The notes beneath the pieces were generated by a model. It was given only the letters and a program-made list of their open reading frames with translations. It was not told the origin of the DNA and ran no database searches. Position numbers and translations under genes: made by a program. From NCBI RefSeq assembly GCF_001468395.1, contig NZ_LNSG01000011.1:1-64000 (forward strand): a DNA stretch of 64,000 bases. Reading direction: 5' to 3'. This DNA comes from Sphingopyxis sp. H073. GTDB taxonomy: Bacteria > Pseudomonadota > Alphaproteobacteria > Sphingomonadales > Sphingomonadaceae. Below, one piece after another: positions 33,164-41,280 of the stretch; position 1 is the stretch's first letter; the number at the start of each line of letters is the position of its first letter.

Positions 33164-33976
33164 ATGCCCGAACTTCCCGAAGTCGAAACCACCGTTCGCG
33201 GCCTGACGCCCTTCCTCGAAGGGCAAAGGCTGGTCGCCGTTACGACCTTCCGCCCCGACCTCCGCCGCCCCTTTCCCGCCGACCTTGCGCAGCGACTGAG
33301 CGGCGCGACGGTCACCAGCCTGTCGCGCCGCGCCAAATATGGCATCGTCTCGACCGACCGCGACGACCATATGATCTTCCACCTCGGCATGTCGGGGCGC
33401 TGGCGGACCGAGGGCGGCGAGGCGGGCAAACATGACCATCTGCTGCTGGAGACGGCCGCGGGACACCGGCTGTTCCTGCACGACCCGCGGCGGTTCGGAT
33501 CGGTCGACCTGGTGAACGGCGACCCGCTCGCGCTGTTCCCGTCCTTCGTGTCATTGGGCCCCGAGCCGCTGTCGGACGATTTCGACGCCGCCTATTTGGC
33601 GCGCGCGCTGGCGGGACGCCGGGCGCCGATCAAGGCGATGCTGCTCGACCAGACAATCGTCGCCGGGCTGGGCAACATCTATGTCTGCGAGGCGCTGAAC
33701 GTGGCGAAGATTTCGCCGCTGAGGCCAGCGGCCGATGTGTCCAGGGCGAAACTGGCCGCGCTCGTGCCGGCAATCAAGGATGTCCTGATCGCGGCGATCG
33801 CCGCGGGCGGATCGACCTTGCGCGATTTCCTGAGCCCCGAGGGCGATCTGGGCTATTTCGCCAAGGACTGGCGCGTCTATGGCCGCGAGGGCGGGACGTG
33901 CGAATGCGGCGGCAAGATCGCGCGCACGGTGCAGAGCGGCCGCTCGACCTTTCATTGCCCGAAATGCCAGCGTTAG
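33164..33976 (+). CDS. mutM: Formamidopyrimidine-DNA glycosylase, 270 aa
   Basis: It excises 8-oxoguanine and FaPy bases. The N-terminus after Met is PELPEVETTVRGL, with the catalytic Pro and Glu. The substrate-binding Lys region and H2TH segment follow (LDQTIVAGLGNIYVCEAL). The C-terminal zinc finger is CECGG...FHCPKCQ. The start at 33164 is fixed by the need for Pro2; upstream in-frame codons would mask it. It precedes rpsT and dnaA. Confidence 0.95.
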   Translation: MPELPEVETTVRGLTPFLEGQRLVAVTTFRPDLRRPFPADLAQRLSGATVTSLSRRAKYGIVSTDRDDHMIFHLGMSGRWRTEGGEAGKHDHLLLETAAGHRLFLHDPRRFGSVDLVNGDPLALFPSFVSLGPEPLSDDFDAAYLARALAGRRAPIKAMLLDQTIVAGLGNIYVCEALNVAKISPLRPAADVSRAKLAALVPAIKDVLIAAIAAGGSTLRDFLSPEGDLGYFAKDWRVYGREGGTCECGGKIARTVQSGRSTFHCPKCQR

Positions 33977-34153
33977 GGGCGTTTCGCGGTTGACCCGAAA
34001 TGACAATCTGGCTATGGGCGCACCCTTCGAGCAGGGTCCGGTCGTCCGGAACCGGCCGCATCCGGACATTGATTCGCTGCTTTCGCGCGATTCGGCTGCT
34101 CCGCTGAGGCTGTGCTCCGACCATGTAGACCGTTTGAAAGACTAGAGGAATTT

Positions 34154-34417
34154 ATGGCCAATACGCCGCAGGCAAAGAAGCGCATCCGCCGCAACCAGGC
34201 GCGTGCCACGATCAACAAGAATCGCGTTTCGCGCATCCGCACGCTGGTTAAGAAGGTCGAGGCCGCCGTCGCTTCGGGCGACAAGGACGCTGCGGCGACC
34301 GCGCTGAAGGCGGCGCAGCCCGAAATGGCGCGCGGCGTTGCCAAGGGCGTGCTCCACAAGAACACGGTCGCCCGCAAATATGCGCGCCTGACCAAGAGCG
34401 TGAACGCGATCGCCTAA
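34154..34417 (+). CDS. rpsT: 30S ribosomal protein S20, 87 aa
   Basis: The sequence is a typical S20: [14 protein letters not shown], then [19 protein letters not shown], ending in [17 protein letters not shown]. It is very basic and helical and binds 16S rRNA. AGAGGAATTT precedes the ATG. Its GC content is lower and its codon use more uniform than its neighbours, as expected for a highly expressed gene. A strong intrinsic terminator follows. It lies between mutM and dnaA, a conserved alphaproteobacterial arrangement. Confidence 0.97.
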   Translation: MANTPQAKKRIRRNQARATINKNRVSRIRTLVKKVEAAVASGDKDAAATALKAAQPEMARGVAKGVLHKNTVARKYARLTKSVNAIA

Positions 34418-34455
34418 CCGCGCGATCGCCTGAACCCATTGTCCCGAAAGGGAAC

Positions 34456-34495
34456 AAAAAGGACCCGCCGGCACCCAGTCGGCGGGTCCTTTTTT
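34456..34495. terminator. Intrinsic terminator after rpsT
   Basis: GGACCCGCCG (34461-34470) pairs with 34480-34489 over a 9-base loop and is followed by a run of Ts. The run of As before the stem pairs with the Ts, so it could act in both directions. It ends the rpsT transcript 38 bases after the stop. Confidence 0.92.
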
Positions 34496-34918
34496 ATGGC
34501 CCACTTTGTGACTCGGCGATGGCATTTGTGTTGCAGCGCGGTAAGTCACGGAATTCTCGCGATTCGCTAGCGTCACAAACGATGTCACAAATAATGCATT
34601 GAAATTATTGAATAAAAATTGATCTTGGCGCGATTCCTGACCCCATCGGGAGTCAAGATTTTTATTTCAGTATTTTTACATGAGCGCCCCTTGATCGACT
34701 CGGCACCGCCTGCCTAGACAGGGGTGTCGTCGGCCTTCGCTGGCGGCCGCCACATCGACATGATTCGTTCTTTTTCGGACTGCGTGTCCGGGACAGGATG
34801 CTTGCGCCCTAGGCGTGGGCTGTGACGGACCAGTATGTGCGCAGGCCGCGCGAAGCGTCTGGACGGTGGGGGACTTCAGGGGGCGACAAGGGTGATACAA
34901 AGCAGGAATCGGCATGGG
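34496..34918 (+). promoter_or_regulatory. dnaA upstream control region with GANTC cluster
   Basis: About 420 bases without a gene, with an AT-rich core at 34561-34680. Between the rpsT stop and the dnaA start there are seven GANTC sites, at 34510, 34561, 34632, 34650, 34697, 34762 and 34906. GANTC is the target of the cell-cycle methylase CcrM in alphaproteobacteria. GTCACAAA occurs directly repeated at 34572 and 34584 and inverted at 34505-34512. I see no TTATNCACA DnaA boxes, so an origin is not evident here. Confidence 0.55.
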
Positions 34919-36307
34919 ATGGACGCAAGGGATGGAGCTGTGAGTGGTGGAGACGCCGCTACGCTCTGGCCGCGCGTCGCAGAGGGGCTGCGCCGCGACC
35001 TCGGCGCGCGCACCTTCGACCATTGGCTGAAGCCGGTCCGCTTTGCCGACTATTGCGCGCTTTCGGGCGTCGTGACGCTCGAGACCGCCAGCCGCTTTTC
35101 GGCAAACTGGATCAACGAACGCTTTGGCGAACGGCTCGAACTCGCGTGGCGGCAGCAATTGCCCACGGTGCGCGGGGTAACGGTGCGCGGCGGCGCAGCG
35201 GCCGCCGACCGTGCGACCGCCCTGTCGTCGCAGCCGCTCCCCGCGTTCGAGGCGCCGCAACCGCCCCCCGCCGCGAACCCTGCCCTGCTCGGTTTCGATC
35301 CGCGCCTCTCGTTCGACCGTTTCGTCGTCGCGCGCTCGAACATTCTCGCCGCCAATGCCGCACGGCGCATGGCGATGGCCGAGACACCGCAGTTCAACCC
35401 GCTCTATCTCTGCTCGGGTACCGGTCAGGGCAAGACGCACCTGCTTCAGGCGATCGCGCAGGATTATGCCGCGTCGCACCCGACCGCGAATATCATCCTG
35501 ATGTCGGCCGAGAAGTTCATGCTCGAATTCGTCGGCGCGATGCGCGGCGGCGACATGATGGCGTTCAAGGCGCGGCTGCGCGCCGCCGACCTGCTGCTGC
35601 TCGACGACCTGCAGTTCGTGATCGGAAAGAATTCGACGCAGGAAGAGCTGCTTCACACGATCGACGACCTGATGACCGCGGGCAAGCGCCTCGTCGTCAC
35701 CGCCGACCGGCCGCCGGCGATGCTCGACGGGGTCGAGGCACGGCTCCTGTCGCGGCTGTCGGGCGGGCTCGTCGCCGACATCGAGGCGCCCGAGGATGAT
35801 CTTCGCGAACGGATCATCCGCCAGCGGCTCGCCGCGATGCCGATGGTCGAGGTGCCCGACGCGGTCGTTGCCTATCTGGTCAAGCATTTCACCCGCAACA
35901 TCCGCGAGCTCGAAGGCGCGCTCAACAAGCTGCTCGCCTACGCCGCGCTCACCGGCACGACGGTCGACCTCGCGCTCGCCGAAGACCGGCTGGCGGAGAA
36001 TGTTCGCAGCGCGCGCCCGCGGATCACGATCGACGAGATCCAGCGCGCAGTGTGCGCTCACTACCGTCTCGACAAGTCGGAAATGGCCTCGAAGCGCCGC
36101 GTCCGCGCCGTCGCCCGCCCGCGTCAGGTCGCGATGTATCTCGCAAAGGAACTGACGCCGCGCTCTTATCCCGAGATCGGTCGCCGCTTCGGCGGGCGCG
36201 ACCATTCGACGGTGATTCACGCCGTACGCACGGTCGAGGCGCTGCGCGTCGCCGACAGCGAACTCGACGCCGAAATTGCCGCCATCCGGCGCAGCCTGAA
36301 CAGCTGA
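34919..36307 (+). CDS. dnaA: Chromosomal replication initiator protein DnaA, about 462 aa
   Basis: Domain I is near the N-terminus (TLWPRVAEGLRRDLGARTFDHWL). A short Pro/Ala-rich domain II is followed by the AAA+ domain starting at FDRFVVARSN. Walker A is SGTGQGKTHLL, Walker B LLLLDDLQF, and the arginine/sensor regions include ARLLSRLSGG. The C-terminal DNA-binding domain carries the signature GGRDHSTVIHAVRTVE. The ATG at 34919 is preceded by AGCAGGAATC. A GTG at 34940 with AAGGGATGGAGCT is an equally plausible start, and a more distal start would add residues not seen in DnaA. The Walker A Gly-Val-Gly of most DnaA proteins is Gly-Thr-Gly here. Confidence 0.95.
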   Translation: MDARDGAVSGGDAATLWPRVAEGLRRDLGARTFDHWLKPVRFADYCALSGVVTLETASRFSANWINERFGERLELAWRQQLPTVRGVTVRGGAAAADRATALSSQPLPAFEAPQPPPAANPALLGFDPRLSFDRFVVARSNILAANAARRMAMAETPQFNPLYLCSGTGQGKTHLLQAIAQDYAASHPTANIILMSAEKFMLEFVGAMRGGDMMAFKARLRAADLLLLDDLQFVIGKNSTQEELLHTIDDLMTAGKRLVVTADRPPAMLDGVEARLLSRLSGGLVADIEAPEDDLRERIIRQRLAAMPMVEVPDAVVAYLVKHFTRNIRELEGALNKLLAYAALTGTTVDLALAEDRLAENVRSARPRITIDEIQRAVCAHYRLDKSEMASKRRVRAVARPRQVAMYLAKELTPRSYPEIGRRFGGRDHSTVIHAVRTVEALRVADSELDAEIAAIRRSLNS

Positions 36308-36324
36308 TTGGGTCGCACCAAGGA

Positions 36325-36362
36325 AAAGGCCCGGCTTCCCTGGGGAAGCCGGGCCTTTTTTC
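36325..36362 (+). terminator. Intrinsic terminator after dnaA
   Basis: AAAGGCCCGGCTTCCC is exactly complementary to 36343-36358, forming a long GC-rich hairpin with a very short loop that ends in a T-run. It lies 18 bases after the dnaA stop. The next gene is convergent, so it may also insulate that transcript. Confidence 0.92.
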
Positions 36363-36383
36363 TTGTCGCTTGCCGCTTGGCGA

Positions 36384-37070
36384 TCAGCCCTTTTCGGGCG
36401 GCGCCACGGTGATGCGCACGCGCTCGCCCGAATTGCCGGGGAAGCCCGTGAACATCGCCTCGACGAGGTTCGGGACGATCGCCTGCAGATTATTGTCGCG
36501 CGACTGCGCTTCGGCATGGCCTTCGAACAGGCGATAACCATCGGCGGCGCGGTTGATCTGGAGGTTGAGGCCGCTGGTGTAGACGGTGTAGCTCGACACG
36601 TCGTTATAACCCCAGCCGGGTCCGAAACCGCCCCACAGGAAGGGGTCGCGATAGCCATAGACATAGCGGCGGCCGCCCGAACCGCGGACGATCACGGGGC
36701 GATAATAGGAAGGACCCCAGCCGCCGTACCATGGATCGCCGAAGCCGGGGCTCGAGACGACCTTCTCGCGGCCCTTGTCGACGCCATAGTCCATGCGGAC
36801 GACAAGGTCCGGGCGCTCCCCGCTACTGGCAGGACGATAGCCGTAGCGGGTGAGTTCGCCCGCCACGAGATTGGCATATTGGCCGAACTCGATGCCGCCC
36901 TGCAACGCGGGATTGCTCGCCTCGATCGCAAAACTCTGGCCCTGCGGCGCGGGAAGCTGCGTCTGGAAGCGCGCGACATCGGCCTTGAAAGGCGTCGCGC
37001 AGCTTGCGAGCGCCAGTGCGGCACCCGTCATGGCGGCCAGGCCGAGATGCCGGAAATTGATCTTGCTCAT
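36384..37070 (-). CDS. DUF4136 family lipoprotein, 228 aa
   Basis: The lipoprotein signal has lipobox LASC (MSKINFRHLG to ALALASCAT, Cys at about 24). The body has TPF-KADVARFQTQ, a glycine/tyrosine-rich middle (DPWYGGWGPSYYRP, about 115-150) and an AIVPNLVEAMFTGFPGNSGE end, features of DUF4136 outer-membrane lipoproteins of unknown role. The start at 37070 follows GGAGCAGAGAC; an upstream in-frame ATG is unnecessary. A TTAA-N7-TGAA element lies 67-81 bp upstream. Confidence 0.85.
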   Translation of the reverse strand: MSKINFRHLGLAAMTGAALALASCATPFKADVARFQTQLPAPQGQSFAIEASNPALQGGIEFGQYANLVAGELTRYGYRPASSGERPDLVVRMDYGVDKGREKVVSSPGFGDPWYGGWGPSYYRPVIVRGSGGRRYVYGYRDPFLWGGFGPGWGYNDVSSYTVYTSGLNLQINRAADGYRLFEGHAEAQSRDNNLQAIVPNLVEAMFTGFPGNSGERVRITVAPPEKG

Positions 37071-37169
37071 GTCTCTGCTCCGTGATTCGGATCGGCACAC
37101 ACGGCGCCTTTTATAGCATGACTATATCGATGCGACTTAACCTTGGTTGAACCCGCTTCGTCGCGCGGC

Positions 37170-37202
37170 GGTTCCATCTCCCCGATATGGGGAGGTGGAA
37201 CC
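37170..37202. repeat. Inverted repeat with 14-bp arms between DUF4136 gene and trpS
   Basis: GGTTCCATCTCCCC (37170-37183) pairs with 37189-37202 with one G-U-compatible mismatch and a five-base loop. It has no T-tract on the trpS strand, so it is not a standard terminator for trpS. It resembles a dispersed palindromic repeat. The rest of the 165-bp gap holds the promoter of the DUF4136 gene. Confidence 0.65.
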
Positions 37203-37235
37203 GGCAAACAAGATTTTTCGTAATGAGACGAAGGC

Positions 37236-38234
37236 TTAACGGCAGAGCCCAAGCGCGGCATAGGCGGCATCGAGCGTCGGCTTGGCGAGCGCCGCGGCGC
37301 GCGCCGCGCCGGCTTCCAGCGCCGCGTCGATCGCCGCCGGATCGGCCTTCAATTCGGCAAAGCGCGTCGCGATCGGCCGCAGCGTCTCGACGAGCAATTC
37401 GCCGAGTGCCGGCTTGAACGCCCCGAACCCCTGCCCCGCAAAGCGCGCGAGCACCTGATCGACGCTTTCATCGGCCATCGCGGCATATATCGAAACGAGA
37501 TTGGCCGCCTCGGCCCGACCTTCGAGCCCCGCGGCTTCGGACGGCAGCGGTTCGGGATCGGTCTTCGCCTTCCGGATCTTCGCCATGATCGTATCGGGAT
37601 CGTCGATCAGGTTGATCCGGCTCGCGTCACTCGGGTCCGATTTCGACATCTTCGCCGTCCCGTCGCGCAGGCTCATGATCCGCGCCGCGGTCGGCGGGAT
37701 CGTCGGCTCGGGAAGCGTGAAGGTCTCGGTCCCGGTATCGAGGTTGAACTTGGTCGCTATGTCGCGCGCGAGCTCGAGATGCTGTTTCTGATCGTCGCCG
37801 ACGGGGACATGCGTCGTCTGATAGAGCAGCACGTCAGCCGCCTGCAGTACCGGATAGGCATAGAGGCCGACGCTCGCGCCCTCGCGGTTCTTGCCCGACT
37901 TTTCCTTGAACTGCGTCATCCGGTTGAGCCAGCCGATCCGCGCGGTGCAGAAGAGCAGCCAGGCGAGTTCGGCATGCGCGGGGACGCGCGCCTGGTTGAA
38001 CAGGATCGCCTTGTCGGGGTCGATACCGGCCGCCATCAGCGCCGCCGCCATTTCGCGCGTGTTCGCGGTGAGCTCGGCCGGGTCGTTGTGGACGGTGATC
38101 GCGTGAAGATCCGCGAGGAAGTAAAGCTTTTCCCCCGGCATATCGTCCTGCATCCGCACCCAGTTGCGAATCGCGCCCAGATAATTGCCGAGGTGCAAAT
38201 TTCCGGTGGGCTGGATGCCCGATAGCGTCCGCAT
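37236..38234 (-). CDS. trpS: Tryptophanyl-tRNA synthetase, 332 aa
   Basis: This class I synthetase charges tRNA-Trp. The HIGH-type motif is HLGN (residues 14-17), preceded by GIQPTG. The KMSKS motif is exact at 195-199 ([13 protein letters not shown]). The length is normal. It lies three bases downstream of murJ on the same strand, so trpS is probably in a secB-murJ-trpS transcript, with trpS last. Confidence 0.96.
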   Translation of the reverse strand: MRTLSGIQPTGNLHLGNYLGAIRNWVRMQDDMPGEKLYFLADLHAITVHNDPAELTANTREMAAALMAAGIDPDKAILFNQARVPAHAELAWLLFCTARIGWLNRMTQFKEKSGKNREGASVGLYAYPVLQAADVLLYQTTHVPVGDDQKQHLELARDIATKFNLDTGTETFTLPEPTIPPTAARIMSLRDGTAKMSKSDPSDASRINLIDDPDTIMAKIRKAKTDPEPLPSEAAGLEGRAEAANLVSIYAAMADESVDQVLARFAGQGFGAFKPALGELLVETLRPIATRFAELKADPAAIDAALEAGAARAAALAKPTLDAAYAALGLCR

Positions 38235-38237
38235 GCC

Positions 38238-39848
38238 TTATTCCTTCGTGGTCGCCGCGCCATTGCGGCGCCGCCGCGTCAGCATGGCGAGCAGATCCTT
38301 GTCAAGCGCGCCGGTCGCGAAGGCGGCGGCAAAAAAGACCATGCCGCCCGCGGCGACGAGGATGGCGAGCGACCAGACGCGCTCGAAGGCACTGCCGCCG
38401 TAAAAGGGCTCCATCAGCGGCATCATATAGAGGAGCAATGCCGCCATCGCCGCGACCGCAACCAGCTGGCGCGCGATGCGCCCGGCGAGCTTCGCCGTGA
38501 AATGGAACCAACCGCGACGATGAAGCACCGTATAGAGCAACAGGCAATTGACCGACGCCGACACCGCGGTCGCTCCGGCGAGCCCGACGATGCCATAGCG
38601 TTCGACGACATAAAGGTTGATCACGATGTTGACGAGCAGCGAGGCAAGCGCGGTCCACACCGGCGTCTTGGTATCCTCGCGCGCGAAGAAGCCGGGATTG
38701 AGGATTTTCACGATCACATAGGCGGGCAGGCCGCAGATCAGCGCGACGACGATTTGCGCCATGATCACGCCGTCGCCCGCGGTGAACTTGCCGCCGACGA
38801 AGAAGGCGGTGACGAACGCCGGTGCGCAGATCGCGAGCGCCGCCGCAGCGGGGAGCGTCAGCAGCGTGGCAATTTCGAACGCGTTCGCCTGCAACCGCTG
38901 TGCCTCCGATGAGTCGCCGCTGTGGATGTGGCGCGAGAGCATCGGCAGGATCGCGGTGCCCAGCGCGATGCCGACGATCCCGAGCGGCAACTGGTTGAGT
39001 CGGTCGGCAAGCTTGAGCAAAGTCAGCGACCCCTGCGGCAGCGAGGTCGCGAAGAAGGTGTCGACGAACTGGCTGACCTGATAGATGCCGGCGCCGAAGG
39101 TCGCGGGCAGAATCAGCGCCCCAAGCCGCTTCACCTCGGGGGTGAATTTCGGGAAGCGCCAGTGGAGCGTCAGGCCCGCGCGCCGCACCGCCCACACCAT
39201 ATAGGCGAGCTGAACGACGCCCGCGAGGCTCACCGCGATCGCGAGCGCTTCCGCAACGATCCGGTCGTCGCCGCCGGGACCGCGCAGCCACCAGCCGGTG
39301 ACTATCCCGCCGATCAGCACGATATTGAGCAATACCGGCGCAAAGGCGCCGGGCGCGAAGCGCGAGCGCGCGTTGAGCAGGCCCGAGAGCATCGCGACGA
39401 GGCTGATGAGCGCCAGATAGGGAAAGGTCACGCGGCTCAGGAACACCGCGAAGTCGAACTTGCCCGGCACCTGCTGGAAATCGCGCGCGAGCAGCCACAC
39501 GATCCCGGGCATCACAACCATCATGATCGCGGAGAAGCCGAGCAGCACCCAGAGGAAGACCGAGAGCACATCGTCGGCGAATTTCGCCGCCGCTTCCTCA
39601 CCGCCCGCTCCGCCTTGTCCCGTTCCGTGCAGCGCGCGGCTGTACATCGGCACGAAGGCGACCGAAAAGGCCCCTTCCGCAAACAGTCGGCGGAAGGTGT
39701 TGGGCAGGGTGAAGGCCAGCTGGAAGGCGTCGGCGGCGAGCCCGGCGCCGAGGACGCGGGCAAGCAGCATGTCACGCGCAAAGCCGAAAAGGCGGCTGAC
39801 CATCGTCAGGCCGCCGATCGTCCCCACGCTTTTGACGAGGCTGCTCAA
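38238..39848 (-). CDS. murJ: Lipid II flippase MurJ (MviN), 536 aa
   Basis: It moves lipid II across the inner membrane for peptidoglycan synthesis. The start segment GLTMVSRLFGFARDMLLAR and LPNTFRRLFAEGAFSVAFVP (residues about 14-70) are the MviN signature. About fourteen hydrophobic helices follow. The start is a TTG at 39848, since the first ATG lies too deep in helix 1. GGAGCGG precedes it. It is located between secB and trpS. Confidence 0.94.
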   Translation of the reverse strand: MSSLVKSVGTIGGLTMVSRLFGFARDMLLARVLGAGLAADAFQLAFTLPNTFRRLFAEGAFSVAFVPMYSRALHGTGQGGAGGEEAAAKFADDVLSVFLWVLLGFSAIMMVVMPGIVWLLARDFQQVPGKFDFAVFLSRVTFPYLALISLVAMLSGLLNARSRFAPGAFAPVLLNIVLIGGIVTGWWLRGPGGDDRIVAEALAIAVSLAGVVQLAYMVWAVRRAGLTLHWRFPKFTPEVKRLGALILPATFGAGIYQVSQFVDTFFATSLPQGSLTLLKLADRLNQLPLGIVGIALGTAILPMLSRHIHSGDSSEAQRLQANAFEIATLLTLPAAAALAICAPAFVTAFFVGGKFTAGDGVIMAQIVVALICGLPAYVIVKILNPGFFAREDTKTPVWTALASLLVNIVINLYVVERYGIVGLAGATAVSASVNCLLLYTVLHRRGWFHFTAKLAGRIARQLVAVAAMAALLLYMMPLMEPFYGGSAFERVWSLAILVAAGGMVFFAAAFATGALDKDLLAMLTRRRRNGAATTKE

Positions 39849-39874
39849 CCGCTCCGCCTGCCCCGTCGTGGGGT

Positions 39875-40387
39875 TTAGGCCTGACCGACCACGACGTCGC
39901 CGGCCGCTTCGGCCTGCATCGCCTGCGCCTGTTGCATGAACAGGCCGTGAAAATCGATCGGTTCGAGGAGCAAAGGCGCGAAGCCGCCGTCGCGCACGAC
40001 GTCGGCGACGACGCGGCGCGCGAAGGGGAAGAGGATGCGCGGCGCTTCGGCCAGGAAGAAGGGCTGCAGCTGGTCGTCAGGGACGTTGCGGACGCCGAAC
40101 AGGCCGGCATATTTCAGGTCGACGATGAACGACGTGCCCTCGTCGGTCTTCGACGTGATGTCGATCTTCAGCGACACTTCGTACAGATTTTCGCCGACGT
40201 TGTCGGCACCGATGTTGAACTGGACATCGACCTGCGGCGCCGACTGCCATTGGTAGACGGCGGGCGCGTTCGGATTTTCGAACGACAGATCCTTCACATA
40301 TTGCGAGATCAGACCGATCGCGGGCGCGGTATCCTCGCCGTTCGGCTGCAGGGCGGGGTTGAAGTCGCTGCTGGTCTCGTCAGCCAT
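39875..40387 (-). CDS. secB: Protein-export chaperone SecB, 170 aa
   Basis: It is a tetrameric chaperone that hands preproteins to SecA. It has the family core YVKDLSFENPNAP, VSLKIDITSKT, YAGLFGVRNVPDDQLQPFFL and the LFPFARRVVADVVRDGGFAPL segment that binds SecA. The length is typical of alphaproteobacteria. It diverges from timA, and the 207-base gap holds both promoters. It heads the run secB-murJ-trpS. Confidence 0.96.
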   Translation of the reverse strand: MADETSSDFNPALQPNGEDTAPAIGLISQYVKDLSFENPNAPAVYQWQSAPQVDVQFNIGADNVGENLYEVSLKIDITSKTDEGTSFIVDLKYAGLFGVRNVPDDQLQPFFLAEAPRILFPFARRVVADVVRDGGFAPLLLEPIDFHGLFMQQAQAMQAEAAGDVVVGQA

Positions 40388-40594
40388 GATCTTAACGCTT
40401 TCGTTGGAAAAAAATGGGAAGGATCGGCCGCGAAGGCGGCGCGTTGCCGCGGCGCTTAGCAGCGGCGAAGCGTCAGCACAATGGGCGCGAATCGTTGACC
40501 TGCCGCAAGCCTGCGGTCATGGTGATTTGAAACATGGCCGCGGATCGCCTATGTTGAACCAAGATTTTCCATCGTCCGCACTGGATATTTGCCT

Positions 40595-41275
40595 GTGACC
40601 GCTTTTTCGATCGTCCTGCTCGCCATGATCGCTGCCTTTTTGGGTATGCGGCTCTACTCGGTGCTCGGCAAGCGAACGGGGCACGAGCAGGAACCCGTGC
40701 TCCCGCGCCGCGACGACCGTCCAACCTCGCCTTCTGCCTCCGCGCCGGTTCGCCTCGACGACGCCGACACGTTGAGCGCGCCGCAGGCGGCCGCGCCCGG
40801 CGGGACAGGCCTCGTCTATGAACCCGCCGCCGAAGCGGGCCTTCGCCAGCTGCTCGCGAGCGATCGCAATTTCGACGCCGGCCGCTTCATGGAGGGCGCC
40901 GAGGCGGCGTATCGGATGATCCTCGAGGCCTTCTGGACCGGCGACCGCGACACGCTCCGCGACCTCTGCGACGACGACAGCTACGATGGTTTCGTCACCG
41001 CGATCGAAGCGCGCGAGGCGCGCGGCGAGAAACTCGACAACCGCCTGATCGGGATCGATTCGGCAAAGATCACTGCGGTCGAGATCGACCGCCGCGAGGC
41101 GCGCATCACCGTCCGCTACCGGGCCGACATCAGCGCCGTCACCCGCGACGCCGACGGCAAGATGATCGCGGGGTCGATGAGCGACGCGTCGCAGACCGAC
41201 GATTTCTGGACCTTCCGCCGCCAGCTCGGCAGCAGCGATCCGAACTGGTTGCTCGACGAAGTCGAAGCCGCCTGA
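40595..41275 (+). CDS. Tim44/TimA-family membrane adaptor protein, 226 aa
   Basis: One N-terminal transmembrane helix (TAFSIVLLAMIAAFLGM) and a Pro/Ala-rich linker precede a Tim44-like domain (about residues 85-225: FDAGRFMEGAEAAYRMILEAFWTGD and DDSYDGFV). Bacterial relatives bind inner-membrane or periplasmic partners. The start is the GTG at 40595; a TTG two codons earlier is possible. It is next to secB and mltA, as in other alphaproteobacteria. Confidence 0.88.
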   Translation: MTAFSIVLLAMIAAFLGMRLYSVLGKRTGHEQEPVLPRRDDRPTSPSASAPVRLDDADTLSAPQAAAPGGTGLVYEPAAEAGLRQLLASDRNFDAGRFMEGAEAAYRMILEAFWTGDRDTLRDLCDDDSYDGFVTAIEAREARGEKLDNRLIGIDSAKITAVEIDRREARITVRYRADISAVTRDADGKMIAGSMSDASQTDDFWTFRRQLGSSDPNWLLDEVEAA

Positions 41276-41280
41276 TTTCC

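Noticed and set aside
34418-34918. Replication origin next to dnaA
   Set aside because: The region is AT-rich in part, but I find no cluster of TTATNCACA boxes. The GANTC sites and repeats fit a promoter control region. Skew analysis of the chromosome would be needed.
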